A DNA stretch of 47,444 bases from positions 1 through 47,444 of the forward strand of contig JAWODU010000092.1 in NCBI GenBank assembly GCA_046483125.1. Reading direction: 5' to 3'. The DNA is from JAWODU01 sp046483125 (lineage in GTDB: Bacteria > Verrucomicrobiota > Kiritimatiellia > UBA8416 > JAWODU01). A program made the translations under genes and the position numbers. Below, piece after piece: positions 33,420 to 42,764 of this stretch (position 1 is the stretch's first letter; each line of letters begins with the position of its first letter). The notes beneath the pieces are model-generated. The model had not been told where the DNA came from. It made no database searches and was given only the letters and a program-made list of their open reading frames with translations.

Positions 33420-34853
33420 ATGAACCGCTCAGAAATAAAGCAGGTTGAAGACTACGTCTGGGAAATTCCTCAACGGGGGAAGATGCGCGTTCCGGCGCGT
33501 ATCTTCTGTTCGCCGGAAATGATCGATGAGGTGCTGGCCGGCAACGCGCCCCGGCAGGCCGCAAACGTGGCGCACCTGCCCGGAATCGTCAAGGCCTCTT
33601 ATGCCATGCCCGACATACACTGGGGGTATGGATTCCCCATAGGCGGCGTGGCGGCGTTCCGGTTGGACGAAGGAGTCGTTTCTCCCGGCGGCGTCGGCTA
33701 CGACATCAACTGCGGCGTCAGGCTCATGGCCACAGGTTATGAACGAAAAGACATTCGAGAGAACCTCAAGCCGCTTATCAACGATTTGTTCGATCGAATT
33801 CCTACCGGGGTCGGCGCGTCCGGTCCGCTCAAGCTGTCCCGCCGCGACCTGGGGGAGGCCGTGGAGACCGGCGCCTTGTGGGCGGTTGACAAAGGGTACG
33901 GAACGGAATCGGAGCTGGAATACCTGGAAGAACAGGGCTGTCTGAAGGGCGCCGTGCCGGCGGAAGTTTCCCGGCGAGCCTGGGAGAGAGGACTGAAACA
34001 GCTCGGGACCCTGGGATCGGGAAACCATTTTCTCGAACTCGCCTGCGTTTCCGAGATCTACGATGAAAAAGCCGCGCAAGCCCTGGGCCTGAAGCATGAC
34101 GGCGTGACCGTAATGATCCACTGCGGATCCCGCGGTTTCGGTCACCAGATCTGCCATGACTTTCTGGGCAGAATGAATGAGGCCGTAAAAAAATACAACA
34201 TCGAGCTCCCCGACCGCCAGCTGTCCAGCGCTCCGGTGGATTCAAAGGAAGGACGCGCCTACCTAGGCGCCATGACGTGCGCCGTTAATTTTGCCTTCGC
34301 CAACAGGCAGGTTATAACCGGACTCGTCAGGCAGTCGTTCGACAGCGTGCTGGGAAACTCCGGTTCCCTGAGGACCGTTTACGAAACCGGACACAACCTT
34401 GCTAAAATCGAAGAACACCGGCTTGACGGAAAAACCGTAAAACTCTGTGTCCACAGGAAAGGCGCCACCAGAGCGTTTCGCCCGGGACACAAGGACGTTC
34501 CTGCGGCTTATTCGGAAACGGGACAGCCGGTCCTTATTCCGGGCGATATGGGCCGCTATTCCTACGTGCTTTCCGGCACCGCGGAAGCTATGGACCGGAC
34601 ATTCGGAAGCACCTGCCACGGAGCAGGCAGGCGAATGAGCAGAAAACAGGCGTCAAAGTCGGCAAGGGGACGCAACATCGAACGGGAACTCTCCGATCGG
34701 GGCATTTTTGTAAGAGGCCGGACGAGAAGCACTCTCGCCGAAGAAACATCCGAAGCGTACAAAGACGTCGCCAACGTCGTCGAAACCTGCCACGAAGCAG
34801 GAATCTCAAAGAAAACGGCAAAGCTCACCCCGCTGGGCTGTATCAAGGGGTGA
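33420..34853 (+). CDS. rtcB: RNA-splicing ligase RtcB
   Basis: A 477-residue GTP-dependent RNA ligase that joins 2',3'-cyclic phosphate or 3'-phosphate ends to 5'-OH ends. Metal ligands Asp95 and Cys98 lie in GVGYDINCGVRL, at the same positions as in the Pyrococcus enzyme. Other signatures are GTLGSGNHFLE, MIHCGSRGFGHQ and the guanylylated His (about His400) in STCHGAGRRMSR. Length and motifs indicate a complete, active enzyme. No RtcA or RtcR gene is adjacent. It diverges from the beta-helix gene with 131 bases between. Confidence 0.97.
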   Translation: MNRSEIKQVEDYVWEIPQRGKMRVPARIFCSPEMIDEVLAGNAPRQAANVAHLPGIVKASYAMPDIHWGYGFPIGGVAAFRLDEGVVSPGGVGYDINCGVRLMATGYERKDIRENLKPLINDLFDRIPTGVGASGPLKLSRRDLGEAVETGALWAVDKGYGTESELEYLEEQGCLKGAVPAEVSRRAWERGLKQLGTLGSGNHFLELACVSEIYDEKAAQALGLKHDGVTVMIHCGSRGFGHQICHDFLGRMNEAVKKYNIELPDRQLSSAPVDSKEGRAYLGAMTCAVNFAFANRQVITGLVRQSFDSVLGNSGSLRTVYETGHNLAKIEEHRLDGKTVKLCVHRKGATRAFRPGHKDVPAAYSETGQPVLIPGDMGRYSYVLSGTAEAMDRTFGSTCHGAGRRMSRKQASKSARGRNIERELSDRGIFVRGRTRSTLAEETSEAYKDVANVVETCHEAGISKKTAKLTPLGCIKG

Positions 34854-34996
34854 TGCTGTTTATCTCCCGCGCCCGGCGGACGATTCAGGTTTTCAGAGGA
34901 CCGTTTTCAGCAATACCCCGAGTGAGGCCGATACCCTCTTTATGGCACTATGAACAGGTCTGGGGCGCGGCGTAAAACTATACGAAGAGGAAGATC

Positions 34997-36013
34997 ATGA
35001 GCGTAAAAGAGGCCATGTTCTGGAAAAAACGGGAGAAAGGGGCCGTGAAATGCTTTCTGTGCAGACAGGAGTGCCTTATCGCGGACGGCAAGCGGGGACT
35101 GTGCCGGGTCAGGGAAAATCGGAACGGGGTGCTGAACTCGCTTGTTTACGGCCGGGCCACCGCCGCTTCAGCCGATCCGATAGAAAAGAAACCTCTGTAT
35201 CATTTTCTTCCGGGCACCCGCGCTTTTTCAATAGCCACAAGGGGATGCAACTTCAGGTGTCTTCACTGCCAGAATTGTCATATTGCACATCCTTCTCCGG
35301 AAGACGACTTTACAGCCGACCGGCTGGTGGAACCGGAGCAGGCCGTACGCATGGCGGCGGCGCGGGACTGCAGAACCGTGGCTTATACTTATACCGAGCC
35401 CACGATCTTTTTCGAGTACGCGTACGATACGGCGCGCCTCGCAACGGAAAAGGGGATGAAGAATATCTTCGTAACCAACGCATATATCGGCTCCGAGGCG
35501 CTGGAGACCATCACACCCTTTCTCCACGGCGCCAACATCGACCTGAAGGCTTTCAGCGACGAAACATACCGGAAATTGTGCGCCGCCCGTCTTCAGCCGG
35601 TGCTGGACAATATCAGACTCTATTACGAATCCGGAATATGGATTGAAATCACCACTCTGGTTATTCCCGGCTGGAACGACTCGGACGGGGAACTGGAAAA
35701 CATTGCGGGTTTTATTGCCTCGGTGGACACGGCCATTCCCTGGCACGTTACCAGGTTTTCTCCCGCATACCGCCTGGCGGACGCGCCGCCCACTCCAGTG
35801 GAAACGCTTGAAAGGGCTCTGGAAGCGGGCAGGAAAGCGGGACTCAAGTACGTTTACATCGGCAATATACCTCACCGTGAAGCAACGCGGACAACGTGTC
35901 CGGAGTGCGGAGCCGCGGTGATCGACCGCAGTGAATTCGGTCTCAGACCCAGTACCCTGGCCGATAATCACTGCCCGAAATGCGGATACGAAATTGAAGG
36001 GGTGTGGGAGTAA
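34997..36013 (+). CDS. amrS: AmmeMemoRadiSam-system radical SAM enzyme (AmrS-like)
   Basis: A 338-residue radical SAM protein. The cluster-binding cysteines are in ATRGCNFRCLHCQNC (Cx3Cx2C). An N-terminal CFLCRQECLI...GLCRVRENR motif and a C-terminal zinc-ribbon-like pair (CPECG, CPKCG) are typical of this AmrS/pyruvate-formate-lyase-activase-like family. The family is named from its co-occurrence with AMMECR1 and Memo genes, neither of which is adjacent here. The function is unknown; modification of a protein or RNA is assumed. GAAGAGGAAG precedes the ATG. The PRC-barrel gene follows after 27 bases. Confidence 0.92.
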   Translation: MSVKEAMFWKKREKGAVKCFLCRQECLIADGKRGLCRVRENRNGVLNSLVYGRATAASADPIEKKPLYHFLPGTRAFSIATRGCNFRCLHCQNCHIAHPSPEDDFTADRLVEPEQAVRMAAARDCRTVAYTYTEPTIFFEYAYDTARLATEKGMKNIFVTNAYIGSEALETITPFLHGANIDLKAFSDETYRKLCAARLQPVLDNIRLYYESGIWIEITTLVIPGWNDSDGELENIAGFIASVDTAIPWHVTRFSPAYRLADAPPTPVETLERALEAGRKAGLKYVYIGNIPHREATRTTCPECGAAVIDRSEFGLRPSTLADNHCPKCGYEIEGVWE

Positions 36014-36040
36014 GACAACCGGAAAACAAGGAGGTATGAT

Positions 36041-36769
36041 ATGTTAAGAAGCCTGACGGAACTTACGGGTTACCGCGTGGCGGGAACCGACGAAGACCTG
36101 GGGAAAGTGAAGGATTTCCTTTTCGATGATAAGAAATGGACCGTGCGGCACATGGTTCTCGATACCGGAAAGTGGCTTCCCGGCCGCCAGGCACTGATAG
36201 CGCCCGAAGCCCTGGGCGAAGCCGACTGGGAAGAACACCTGCTTCTCACCAAGCTCACGAAAAACAAGATCGAAAACAGCCCGTCCATAGAAGAAGACAA
36301 GCCCGTATCGCGACAGCAGGAAATCGAACTGTTCCGCTATTACGCGTGGATGCCTTACTGGGGAGCTGGAGCAACTGCTCCATACCCAGAGCCGCCCGCC
36401 GTTACCGTTCCCGGCGAAGAAAAAGAAGGCGGTGACCCGCATCTCAGAAGCGTAAAGCAGGTCAAGGGCTACCACGTTTCAGCCGCGGACGGCGACGCCG
36501 GCCACATAGACGACTTCATAGCCGAAGACGACACTTGGGTTATACGCTATATCGCCGTGGATACCCGGAAATTCCTGCCCGGCAAAAAGGTTCTTCTGGC
36601 GCCGTGGTGGTTCAAGCAGTTTAACTGGGCCGAACACAAAACGGATGTCGGAATGAAACAGGAAGACATACGCAACGCTCCATCGTACGATCCTTCGGCC
36701 CCCGTGAACCGGAAGTACGAGGAACGTCTCTACGATTTCCACGGCCGCCCCAAGTACTGGGAAGAGTAA
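36041..36769 (+). CDS. Protein with two PRC-barrel domains
   Basis: A 242-residue soluble protein with two related PRC-barrel modules: residues about 3-80 (LTELTGYRVAGTDEDLGKVK, RHMVLDTGKW) and about 140-215 (VKQVKGYHVSAADGDAGHID, IRYIAVDTRKFLPGKKVLL). A Pro-rich linker joins them. PRC barrels occur in photosynthetic reaction centres and RimM, and small free-standing ones are often linked to stress or desiccation. No partner can be named. AAGGAGG lies seven bases before the ATG. It converges on the phosphoribosyltransferase gene with only six bases between. Confidence 0.88.
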   Translation: MLRSLTELTGYRVAGTDEDLGKVKDFLFDDKKWTVRHMVLDTGKWLPGRQALIAPEALGEADWEEHLLLTKLTKNKIENSPSIEEDKPVSRQQEIELFRYYAWMPYWGAGATAPYPEPPAVTVPGEEKEGGDPHLRSVKQVKGYHVSAADGDAGHIDDFIAEDDTWVIRYIAVDTRKFLPGKKVLLAPWWFKQFNWAEHKTDVGMKQEDIRNAPSYDPSAPVNRKYEERLYDFHGRPKYWEE

Positions 36770-36775
36770 AAACTC

Positions 36776-37510
36776 TCAGGAACGGATACAGGCGCCCGCG
36801 CCGGGCCCCAGGTCTCTGCCGAGGCGTCCGGCACGCCGAGGTGCTTCGTCTTCACCGGGCTTTGCAAGGAGGCCGGCGCTGTCCGCTTCGGACATGATAT
36901 CGATTACCTCCGCGTCCGGAACGTCGTACCAGTGCCGGTAATAATCGGCCACGGCCCTGAAAAAAGAGGGCTTAAGGACGACAACGACATCGTCCGCTGT
37001 TTCCTCGAGCGCGGCTCTCGCGTCGGGCGACGCCACCGGAGCGGCAACGGTTACCCGGGCCGCTTTGTTACCCCTACAGCACATCAGCGCGGCCTGGGTG
37101 GTGGAACCCATAGCGATGCCGTCGTCCACCAGGATCACGTGCCGGTCTTTCAGGTCGGGCAGGCTCCGGCCCTGCCGCAGAGCGCTGATCCTTCGCGACA
37201 CTTCCGCCCTCTGTTCCCGGGCAACACCGTCGGCTGTGCTTTTGGGCACACCCGCAAGCGGGTGCATGTACACACTGCCGTCTTCGGCTATCGCTCCGAA
37301 CCCGGCCTCGGGGTTGTCCGGGAAAGGAAGCTTACGCACCATGATTATGGAAAATTGCAGGTCGAGATCTTTCGCTACGCGATAGCCGACTTCCACGCCG
37401 CCGCGGGGAATGCCGAGAACGAGTGAGGATTTTTCGGCGTGGCTTCTCAGTTGCCCGGCCAATGCACTGCCCGCGTCGGTTCTGTCGTTGAAAAGGGATT
37501 CCGATTTCAT
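36776..37510 (-). CDS. Phosphoribosyltransferase-fold protein
   Basis: A 244-residue protein with the PRTase signature VILVDDGIAMGSTTQAAL (PRPP-binding loop) and an early LGIPRGGVEVGYRVAKDLDL. The family is common in bacteria as a stand-alone 'phosphoribosyltransferase' of unknown substrate. The ATG at 37510 overlaps the upstream glycosyltransferase stop by four bases and has GGAGGAGA upstream, which decides the start over the longer frame to 37612. The C-terminal tail (EDEAPRRAGRLGRDLGPGAG) is basic and Gly-rich. It is the last gene of a coupled trio. Confidence 0.88.
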   Translation of the reverse strand: MKSESLFNDRTDAGSALAGQLRSHAEKSSLVLGIPRGGVEVGYRVAKDLDLQFSIIMVRKLPFPDNPEAGFGAIAEDGSVYMHPLAGVPKSTADGVAREQRAEVSRRISALRQGRSLPDLKDRHVILVDDGIAMGSTTQAALMCCRGNKAARVTVAAPVASPDARAALEETADDVVVVLKPSFFRAVADYYRHWYDVPDAEVIDIMSEADSAGLLAKPGEDEAPRRAGRLGRDLGPGAGACIRS

Positions 37511-38796
37511 AACCGCTCGTTCTCCTCCCGCGTCAGCGCCGCCGCCGCGACCGTGAGTTTCTGCCTGAAGAGGTCCCATTCCGCGTTGAAACGCTGTTGA
37601 ATGGAATCCCATATCTGGGGTTCCTCCCCGTCCGACACGCGCGGTTTACGTTTCAGGCGCCTGTAGGCACGTTCCAGCCGCTCGGCACAGCGGCGACGGT
37701 CGAACTGCAGGGATCTCTTTATCGCGGACCGGCTCCAGCGTTTGAGAAGGTCCGGGTCATCGGCAACGGACACCAGCTTCTCCGCGAATTCCCCAGGAGA
37801 GGTTTCCCAGGGCAATACGGCGCCGTTTTCGCCGTTTTCCACAATGTCCCTGGAACCGGAAGCGTCCAGCGCGACCACGGGAATTCCGGCGCAGAAACTT
37901 TCGATCAGAACAATTCCCTGCGTATCCGTTTTCGAGGCAAAGGCAAAGACATCCATCGCCGAATAGGCGTCCGCCACAGCTTCGCCCGTCAGACTGCCCG
38001 TCGTTACCAGCCGGTCGGCGACGCCTTTTCTGCTGAAACGGCTCTTCACCGCTTCAGCCGATTCACCGTCACCCACGATAAGAAAACGGGCGTCCTTGTT
38101 TCTTGCCAGAAAAAGCGCCCCTGCTTCGGCCAGAAAACGCATATTCTTGGCTTCCACCACGCGGCCGAGGTAACCCGCCGTAAAAGCGTGCTCCGGAATA
38201 CCGTGTTCTTTCCGGAACTGCTGTCGGCGGCCGCCGCTGAACATTGCGACGTCAACGCCGCTGGGAATAATTTCTATCGGGACTTGTACTCCCCTCTCGC
38301 CCGTCATGCGCTCGATACTGCCCGTGGGCGCGACGACCAGGTCGCAGAGGTTGGCGTACTCGGTGGCGATTGCCATGGCCACTCGCTGTAAAGCTTCAGA
38401 ATCGCGTTTGAACAGGTAAGTATAACGTTCATAAAGCGTATGATGAGTGAATACCAGCGGAAGCCCGCGCCTTCGCGCTACCCGAATGGCCGTATCTCCC
38501 AGCATGAACGGGTGATGGCTGTGGATCACGTCGGGGCGGAAGTCATCCAGCCTCTCTCTGAGGTTTGTAGGGACAGGAAGTTTCACGGAAAATTCTGTAC
38601 CGCCGACTTTCTTTATGGCCGGCAGACGGAAGATCGTCTCTTCGGATTGTTCCGCACCAGCAACCTGAAGTGTCACTATCAGGACGCGATGGCCCATTTG
38701 ATCAAGATCCTCGGCAAACGTCTCGATAGAGCGCTCCACGCCTCCGATGATCGGCTTGTACGCGTTTGTAAACATTGCAATGTTCATTTTGGTCAT
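37507..38796 (-). CDS. GT4-family glycosyltransferase
   Basis: A 429-residue GT-B glycosyltransferase. The N-terminal acceptor domain begins MNIAMFTNAYKPIIGGVERS, with DVIHSHHPFMLGD; the donor domain has AGYLGRVVEAKNM, FLIVGDGESAEAV and the family EX7E-like region FASKTDTQGIVLIESFCAG. It resembles 1,2-diacylglycerol or alpha-glucosyl transferases. The start is either the ATG at 38796, overlapping the previous stop (ATGA), or the ATG at 38787. The extra C-terminal ~45 residues (EPQIWDSIQQRFNAEWDLFR) form a helix not usual in the family. It could work with the adjacent glycosidase-like protein on a glycan or storage polymer. Confidence 0.9.
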   Translation of the reverse strand: MTKMNIAMFTNAYKPIIGGVERSIETFAEDLDQMGHRVLIVTLQVAGAEQSEETIFRLPAIKKVGGTEFSVKLPVPTNLRERLDDFRPDVIHSHHPFMLGDTAIRVARRRGLPLVFTHHTLYERYTYLFKRDSEALQRVAMAIATEYANLCDLVVAPTGSIERMTGERGVQVPIEIIPSGVDVAMFSGGRRQQFRKEHGIPEHAFTAGYLGRVVEAKNMRFLAEAGALFLARNKDARFLIVGDGESAEAVKSRFSRKGVADRLVTTGSLTGEAVADAYSAMDVFAFASKTDTQGIVLIESFCAGIPVVALDASGSRDIVENGENGAVLPWETSPGEFAEKLVSVADDPDLLKRWSRSAIKRSLQFDRRRCAERLERAYRRLKRKPRVSDGEEPQIWDSIQQRFNAEWDLFRQKLTVAAAALTREENERL

Positions 38797-41030
38797 TGGC
38801 TGTTGGTCATTGGTTGTTGGCTGTTTTGCGTTAATGCGATCTCAATCCGGGGTTTTTCGTGCCGCCATTCTCCTTCCACTTTCACCTCGGGCTTTTCCCT
38901 CGACGTATCTACCCGAACGGTAACCGGGCCGTAAGGCGTGGGGGTCGGACCGAAGCGGAGAACTTCCCCCGACTCGAGCCACTCCGGAAACAGACCGGAG
39001 CCTATTACCAGTTTTCCTTCTTCTTCCCTTACAAAAAGCGCCCGCATCATCAGGACCCATTCAGCCGCCGCCCATCCGTGCTGTCCGTCTCCCATACAGC
39101 CGCCGAGCGTCACGGGATGAACCGCCTCCGGCCACTGTCCCGTCGAAGACGCCAGCCCCGCCACTTTCCGTACCAGCCTTTCGAACCGCGCGTCCCCGCA
39201 CCGGAGAAGAACCTGCGCCAGGTGCAGTGTAAGATACGGATTGATGCCCGAATGCGTCATGTCGTGAAAGAACCCGTCATCGATCATACATTCTTTCATC
39301 AGGAATTCAAGTGTCCCGGTAATCCGCTCATGGCGGGGCGGGAAAAGGCGAAGGGGATAATCGGCGACAAGGGAGCCTACCGCTCCCGCGTCCATTCTCC
39401 TTCCCGGCGCCGCCGGAATACCGCCGCGCGAACGCTCGGGCGGTATCCGCTCGATATCGTCCAGTATACACTGCTCGTACGAGTCCGCATCCCGCGACCA
39501 TTTTTCCCGGCACTCGCCTTGACCATGGCTTTCGAAAACCGCCGCGGCTGAGCGCAGACCCGCAACGCCCCAGAAATTGTCCCAGTAGTAATAATTGTTG
39601 GGGCCGAAATGTTCCGCGCTGAACCCGGAAGGAAGAAGACCGCGATGGGGGCGGCCGGGAAGGCCCGATATTCGCTTGCGGCAAAGCCAGTCGGCCCCCT
39701 TGCGCAATATTTTAAGGATATCCGCGCTCATCGGGTTTCCGCTGAGGGAGTGCCATCGGCCGGCCAGCCAAAGCACCTGTCCGTTGGAATCCCATTCCCC
39801 CTGGGGCGACTGGAAAAAACCCCTCACGGTCTGCCGCCTGCCGAATGAATGCTCGAAAGCCCGGCGGCACGGTTCTTCGTGATTCAGGGCAAGGAGGGCG
39901 TTCAGCATTACGCACGCGTCCCGGAACCAGAAACGCCTGTATGTATACGGTCCGGGATACACCTCTCCGGCGGACAGAACAAGAAGGGTCCGCGCGGCCG
40001 CTTCGTAGATGTAAGACATCCGCCTGTCGGGCACGTCGAAAGCGGGAATTTTCCCGTCAAGAAGCTCCCAGGACTTTTCCGGGCGGTACCTTCCGCCCAC
40101 CCGAGCCGGCCTGGCCGGTTTCTCCTTCATTGGTATTTCCACGGCAACACTGTCCGGTCCGTTCTCTTTCACCGGGAAAACCGCGGCCGCGGTGGCCATG
40201 CCTACGGGACATCTGACGCCGCTCTCAAGACTGTCCTCGGAAAGCCGGTGAAATACGTCGCCCTTCCGGTAAGTGCTGGCCGGGCACCGGGCCGGAACGC
40301 GGTCGAACGCCACAGACGTTCGCCCGTTGACGCGCCATCCGGACCCTTTTGCTTCCGGCTCGACCGAATCAATAAACTGAACCCCTTCGGGATTGTAAGG
40401 ACGGAGAGCCACACAGAGCTGAGCTCCGCCCGGTCCTTCGGCCTTCCATTCCACGCGCAGTACCGAACCGGCGCCTCCGGCTCTGTGCATTTCAGCAGTA
40501 GATTCGATTTTCATTCCTCTCTCTTCCACGCACGTCCGGACGGCCAGCCTCTCTCCGCAATACATGTGCTGTACAGCGTTCTTACAACGGCTCGGGACTA
40601 ACCGGTCCCCTTCAGCGCTAACCCAGGCATCGAGCGACCATCCCGTGTCCAGCGGCGTCACCAGCCCCCTCGGATCCACTATCGCGTACATGTCCGAGTC
40701 CGGAAGGGCAACCGCCGTCCAGTTCCTCTGCGTAAGGTTTATGTGAGTAAAGGAAAACGACCGCGGCACAAACGAAGGGTCCCGCGGATTGAACTGCCGT
40801 TCCACCCAGTACGGCCAGACCCAGTCGAGGTTGTGCTGTATGGCCCGGGTATTCACCACGCCCCGTGCCTGGAACATTGTCCAAGCCCTGATAAGCTCCA
40901 TGGGAGCGTCTACCTCCGAAGGCTCCGCGAACTTCCGGAGGCGCGCCAGGAGCATGAACGGATCCATGATACCGTACGATTTGGCGGCGCACGCTATCAG
41001 CCACTTCCACGGAAACCATTTAGCCATCAT
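38793..41030 (-). CDS. Six-hairpin glycosidase-like protein
   Basis: A 745-residue protein of a family I cannot name exactly. The N-terminal ~330 residues look like a beta-rich domain (WPYWVERQFNPRDPSFVPRS, LTQRNWTAVALPDSDMYAIV). The C-terminal half has the helical pattern of (alpha/alpha)6-barrel enzymes such as GH15 or amylo-alpha-1,6-glucosidase relatives: YTYRRFWFRDACVMLNALLA, NNYYYWDNFWGVAGL and GDGQHGWAAAEWVLMMRA. Acidic residues in FRDACV and the HGWAAAEW region are possible catalytic candidates. The last ~12 residues (TQNSQQPMTNSQ) are encoded by a short TTGGTCATTGGCTG-type tandem repeat, which also creates the overlap with the glycosyltransferase gene. No signal peptide was seen. Confidence 0.75.
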   Translation of the reverse strand: MMAKWFPWKWLIACAAKSYGIMDPFMLLARLRKFAEPSEVDAPMELIRAWTMFQARGVVNTRAIQHNLDWVWPYWVERQFNPRDPSFVPRSFSFTHINLTQRNWTAVALPDSDMYAIVDPRGLVTPLDTGWSLDAWVSAEGDRLVPSRCKNAVQHMYCGERLAVRTCVEERGMKIESTAEMHRAGGAGSVLRVEWKAEGPGGAQLCVALRPYNPEGVQFIDSVEPEAKGSGWRVNGRTSVAFDRVPARCPASTYRKGDVFHRLSEDSLESGVRCPVGMATAAAVFPVKENGPDSVAVEIPMKEKPARPARVGGRYRPEKSWELLDGKIPAFDVPDRRMSYIYEAAARTLLVLSAGEVYPGPYTYRRFWFRDACVMLNALLALNHEEPCRRAFEHSFGRRQTVRGFFQSPQGEWDSNGQVLWLAGRWHSLSGNPMSADILKILRKGADWLCRKRISGLPGRPHRGLLPSGFSAEHFGPNNYYYWDNFWGVAGLRSAAAVFESHGQGECREKWSRDADSYEQCILDDIERIPPERSRGGIPAAPGRRMDAGAVGSLVADYPLRLFPPRHERITGTLEFLMKECMIDDGFFHDMTHSGINPYLTLHLAQVLLRCGDARFERLVRKVAGLASSTGQWPEAVHPVTLGGCMGDGQHGWAAAEWVLMMRALFVREEEGKLVIGSGLFPEWLESGEVLRFGPTPTPYGPVTVRVDTSREKPEVKVEGEWRHEKPRIEIALTQNSQQPMTNSQ

Positions 41031-41178
41031 GTTCCCTTACTCGATCCGGACGGGCCCGCGGGCCGTCATGCACGCGTGTGTTCTCATAATGACTTGAACC
41101 TACAATGAGAGCCGCTGAAGCCGCAATCAGGCTAAAGCGCAGGAAAAGGGGCGAAATCTCTGAGGATGGCGATACTAC

Positions 41179-42645
41179 TCAGCCTGCCGGCACGCGGATC
41201 ACCGCCGTGGTGCCGTTGCCGGGCTCGGAACGGATATCCAGGCTTCCTCCCAGCCCCTCCAGCCGTTCGCGAATATTAAAAAGACCGAACCCGCCTTCAC
41301 CGTCATCGTCTTCGTCCGCTGCGGCGGTATCGAAGCCCCGGCCGTTATCCGATACTTCCAGCCTGATATCGTCACCGTCCCGGGCAACGTTGATATCGAT
41401 TCTACAGGACCCGGCGTACTTCAGCGCGTTCGTGACCAGTTCTCGGGCGCACTGGAACAGCAGGCCGCGGAGCGAGTCGTCCATGTCTCCCGGCAGGTTT
41501 GCTTCCTTTACGGTAATCGGCGTACCGTCGATTTTGCTCTGCTTCCGGGCGAAATCTCTGAGCGCAGCGGTCAAGCCGACTTCGTAGAGCACGACGGGAA
41601 CCAGCTCGCCCATCAGTCCGCGGCATTCCGCAATGGCTTCATCAAGCAGAGAACTGATACCGTCCAGTCTTGACGCCTCTTCGAACACGCCCTTTTTCCG
41701 GAGCGAAGCTTTTACGCCGCCCATCCGTATCGAGGAAAGCGAAAGCGTCTGAATAATGGTGTCGTGGATATGAGCGGCGATCCTGCGGCGTTCCTGTTCC
41801 TCGGTCACGGCAAGGCGGCCGGCCAGACCGCGAAGTTTTCCGCGGTCTGCCTCAGCCGCTTCCTCGGCCTGCCTGCGTTTGGTAATATCGGTTCCCACAC
41901 AGAGGATCTCAGTAACGTTTCCGTATTCATCCCGGACGGCGCGGTTCGCCCAGTGCATCCAGACACGAGTGCCGTCTTTTTTGATATTCTCGTTGTAGTT
42001 GGACGCGTAAATCTCCGGGTGAGCGCTGATTTCCCGGGTCATCTTTCTCATGTCCCTGCCTTCGGAATCCACTTCCGGGACAATCGTTCCAAGCACATTT
42101 CTGCCGATTATCTCCCCGGCTGAATAACCGAAAAAACTCTGCGCGTACTCGTTGAAAAAAGTGATCCTGTGGCCCGGCGTAATTCTCATGATGGCGCTGT
42201 TGGCATATTCTACAAGCTCCCTGTACTTCCGTTCCGTCTCTGAGGCTTCTGCCCGCATCCGCACCCGTTCGGTGGCGTCAACGAGGCAGTGAAGAATCCC
42301 GTCAACCTGCCCTCCTTTGCCCTTAACCGGGAGGATGCTCCAGTCCCAATACGTGGTATTCTGTCCCGCTCTGTCTTGATTTACAAAACGCTCTTCATGC
42401 GCCTGGAACGGCTTTCCCGTGTCGCGCACTTTCCGGAACCGTTTCCTGTTTCCCTCATCCGGGTAAAGGTCAAAAAGGCTCTTGCCGATAAAATATTCAG
42501 CGCTTTCGGCGGCCGAATCGGCATAAGCGCGGTTTACCCTGATGAAATTGAAATCCGTGTCCAGATAGGCGATGCACATAAGCGTCGAATCGAAAATCCG
42601 GCCCGGAAGCTCGCTTGTTTCCTGGTTTGAAGACATTTTTTCCAT
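41179..42645 (-). CDS. Sensor histidine kinase with two PAS domains (NarX/HisKA_3 type)
   Basis: A 488-residue soluble kinase. Two PAS domains cover about 12-125 (DSTLMCIAYLDTDFNFIRVN) and 138-255 (VEYANSAIMRITPGHRITFF, ending GTDITKRRQAEEA). The dimerisation and phospho-acceptor region has ERRRIAAHIHDTIIQTLS with His294. The ATPase domain has ARELVTNALKYAG, VSDNGRGFD and GGFGLFNIRERLEGLGG. It lacks membrane segments, so it senses something inside the cell. No response regulator gene is next to it, so it is an orphan kinase here. Confidence 0.92.
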   Translation of the reverse strand: MEKMSSNQETSELPGRIFDSTLMCIAYLDTDFNFIRVNRAYADSAAESAEYFIGKSLFDLYPDEGNRKRFRKVRDTGKPFQAHEERFVNQDRAGQNTTYWDWSILPVKGKGGQVDGILHCLVDATERVRMRAEASETERKYRELVEYANSAIMRITPGHRITFFNEYAQSFFGYSAGEIIGRNVLGTIVPEVDSEGRDMRKMTREISAHPEIYASNYNENIKKDGTRVWMHWANRAVRDEYGNVTEILCVGTDITKRRQAEEAAEADRGKLRGLAGRLAVTEEQERRRIAAHIHDTIIQTLSLSSIRMGGVKASLRKKGVFEEASRLDGISSLLDEAIAECRGLMGELVPVVLYEVGLTAALRDFARKQSKIDGTPITVKEANLPGDMDDSLRGLLFQCARELVTNALKYAGSCRIDINVARDGDDIRLEVSDNGRGFDTAAADEDDDGEGGFGLFNIRERLEGLGGSLDIRSEPGNGTTAVIRVPAG

Positions 42646-42764
42646 ATCATCGCTTAAAAGATATGCTGGTTATTTGCGCCCTGACACTATAATACGGCAT
42701 TGGACGGAATGGGGCAATCCGCGTATCGCGGCATACCATGATCAAGCTCTGCCGGCTTGCCGTG

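Noticed and set aside
39849..40601. Plus-strand frame of 250 codons
   Set aside because: Antisense to the glycosidase-like gene, which has coherent motifs and coupled neighbours.
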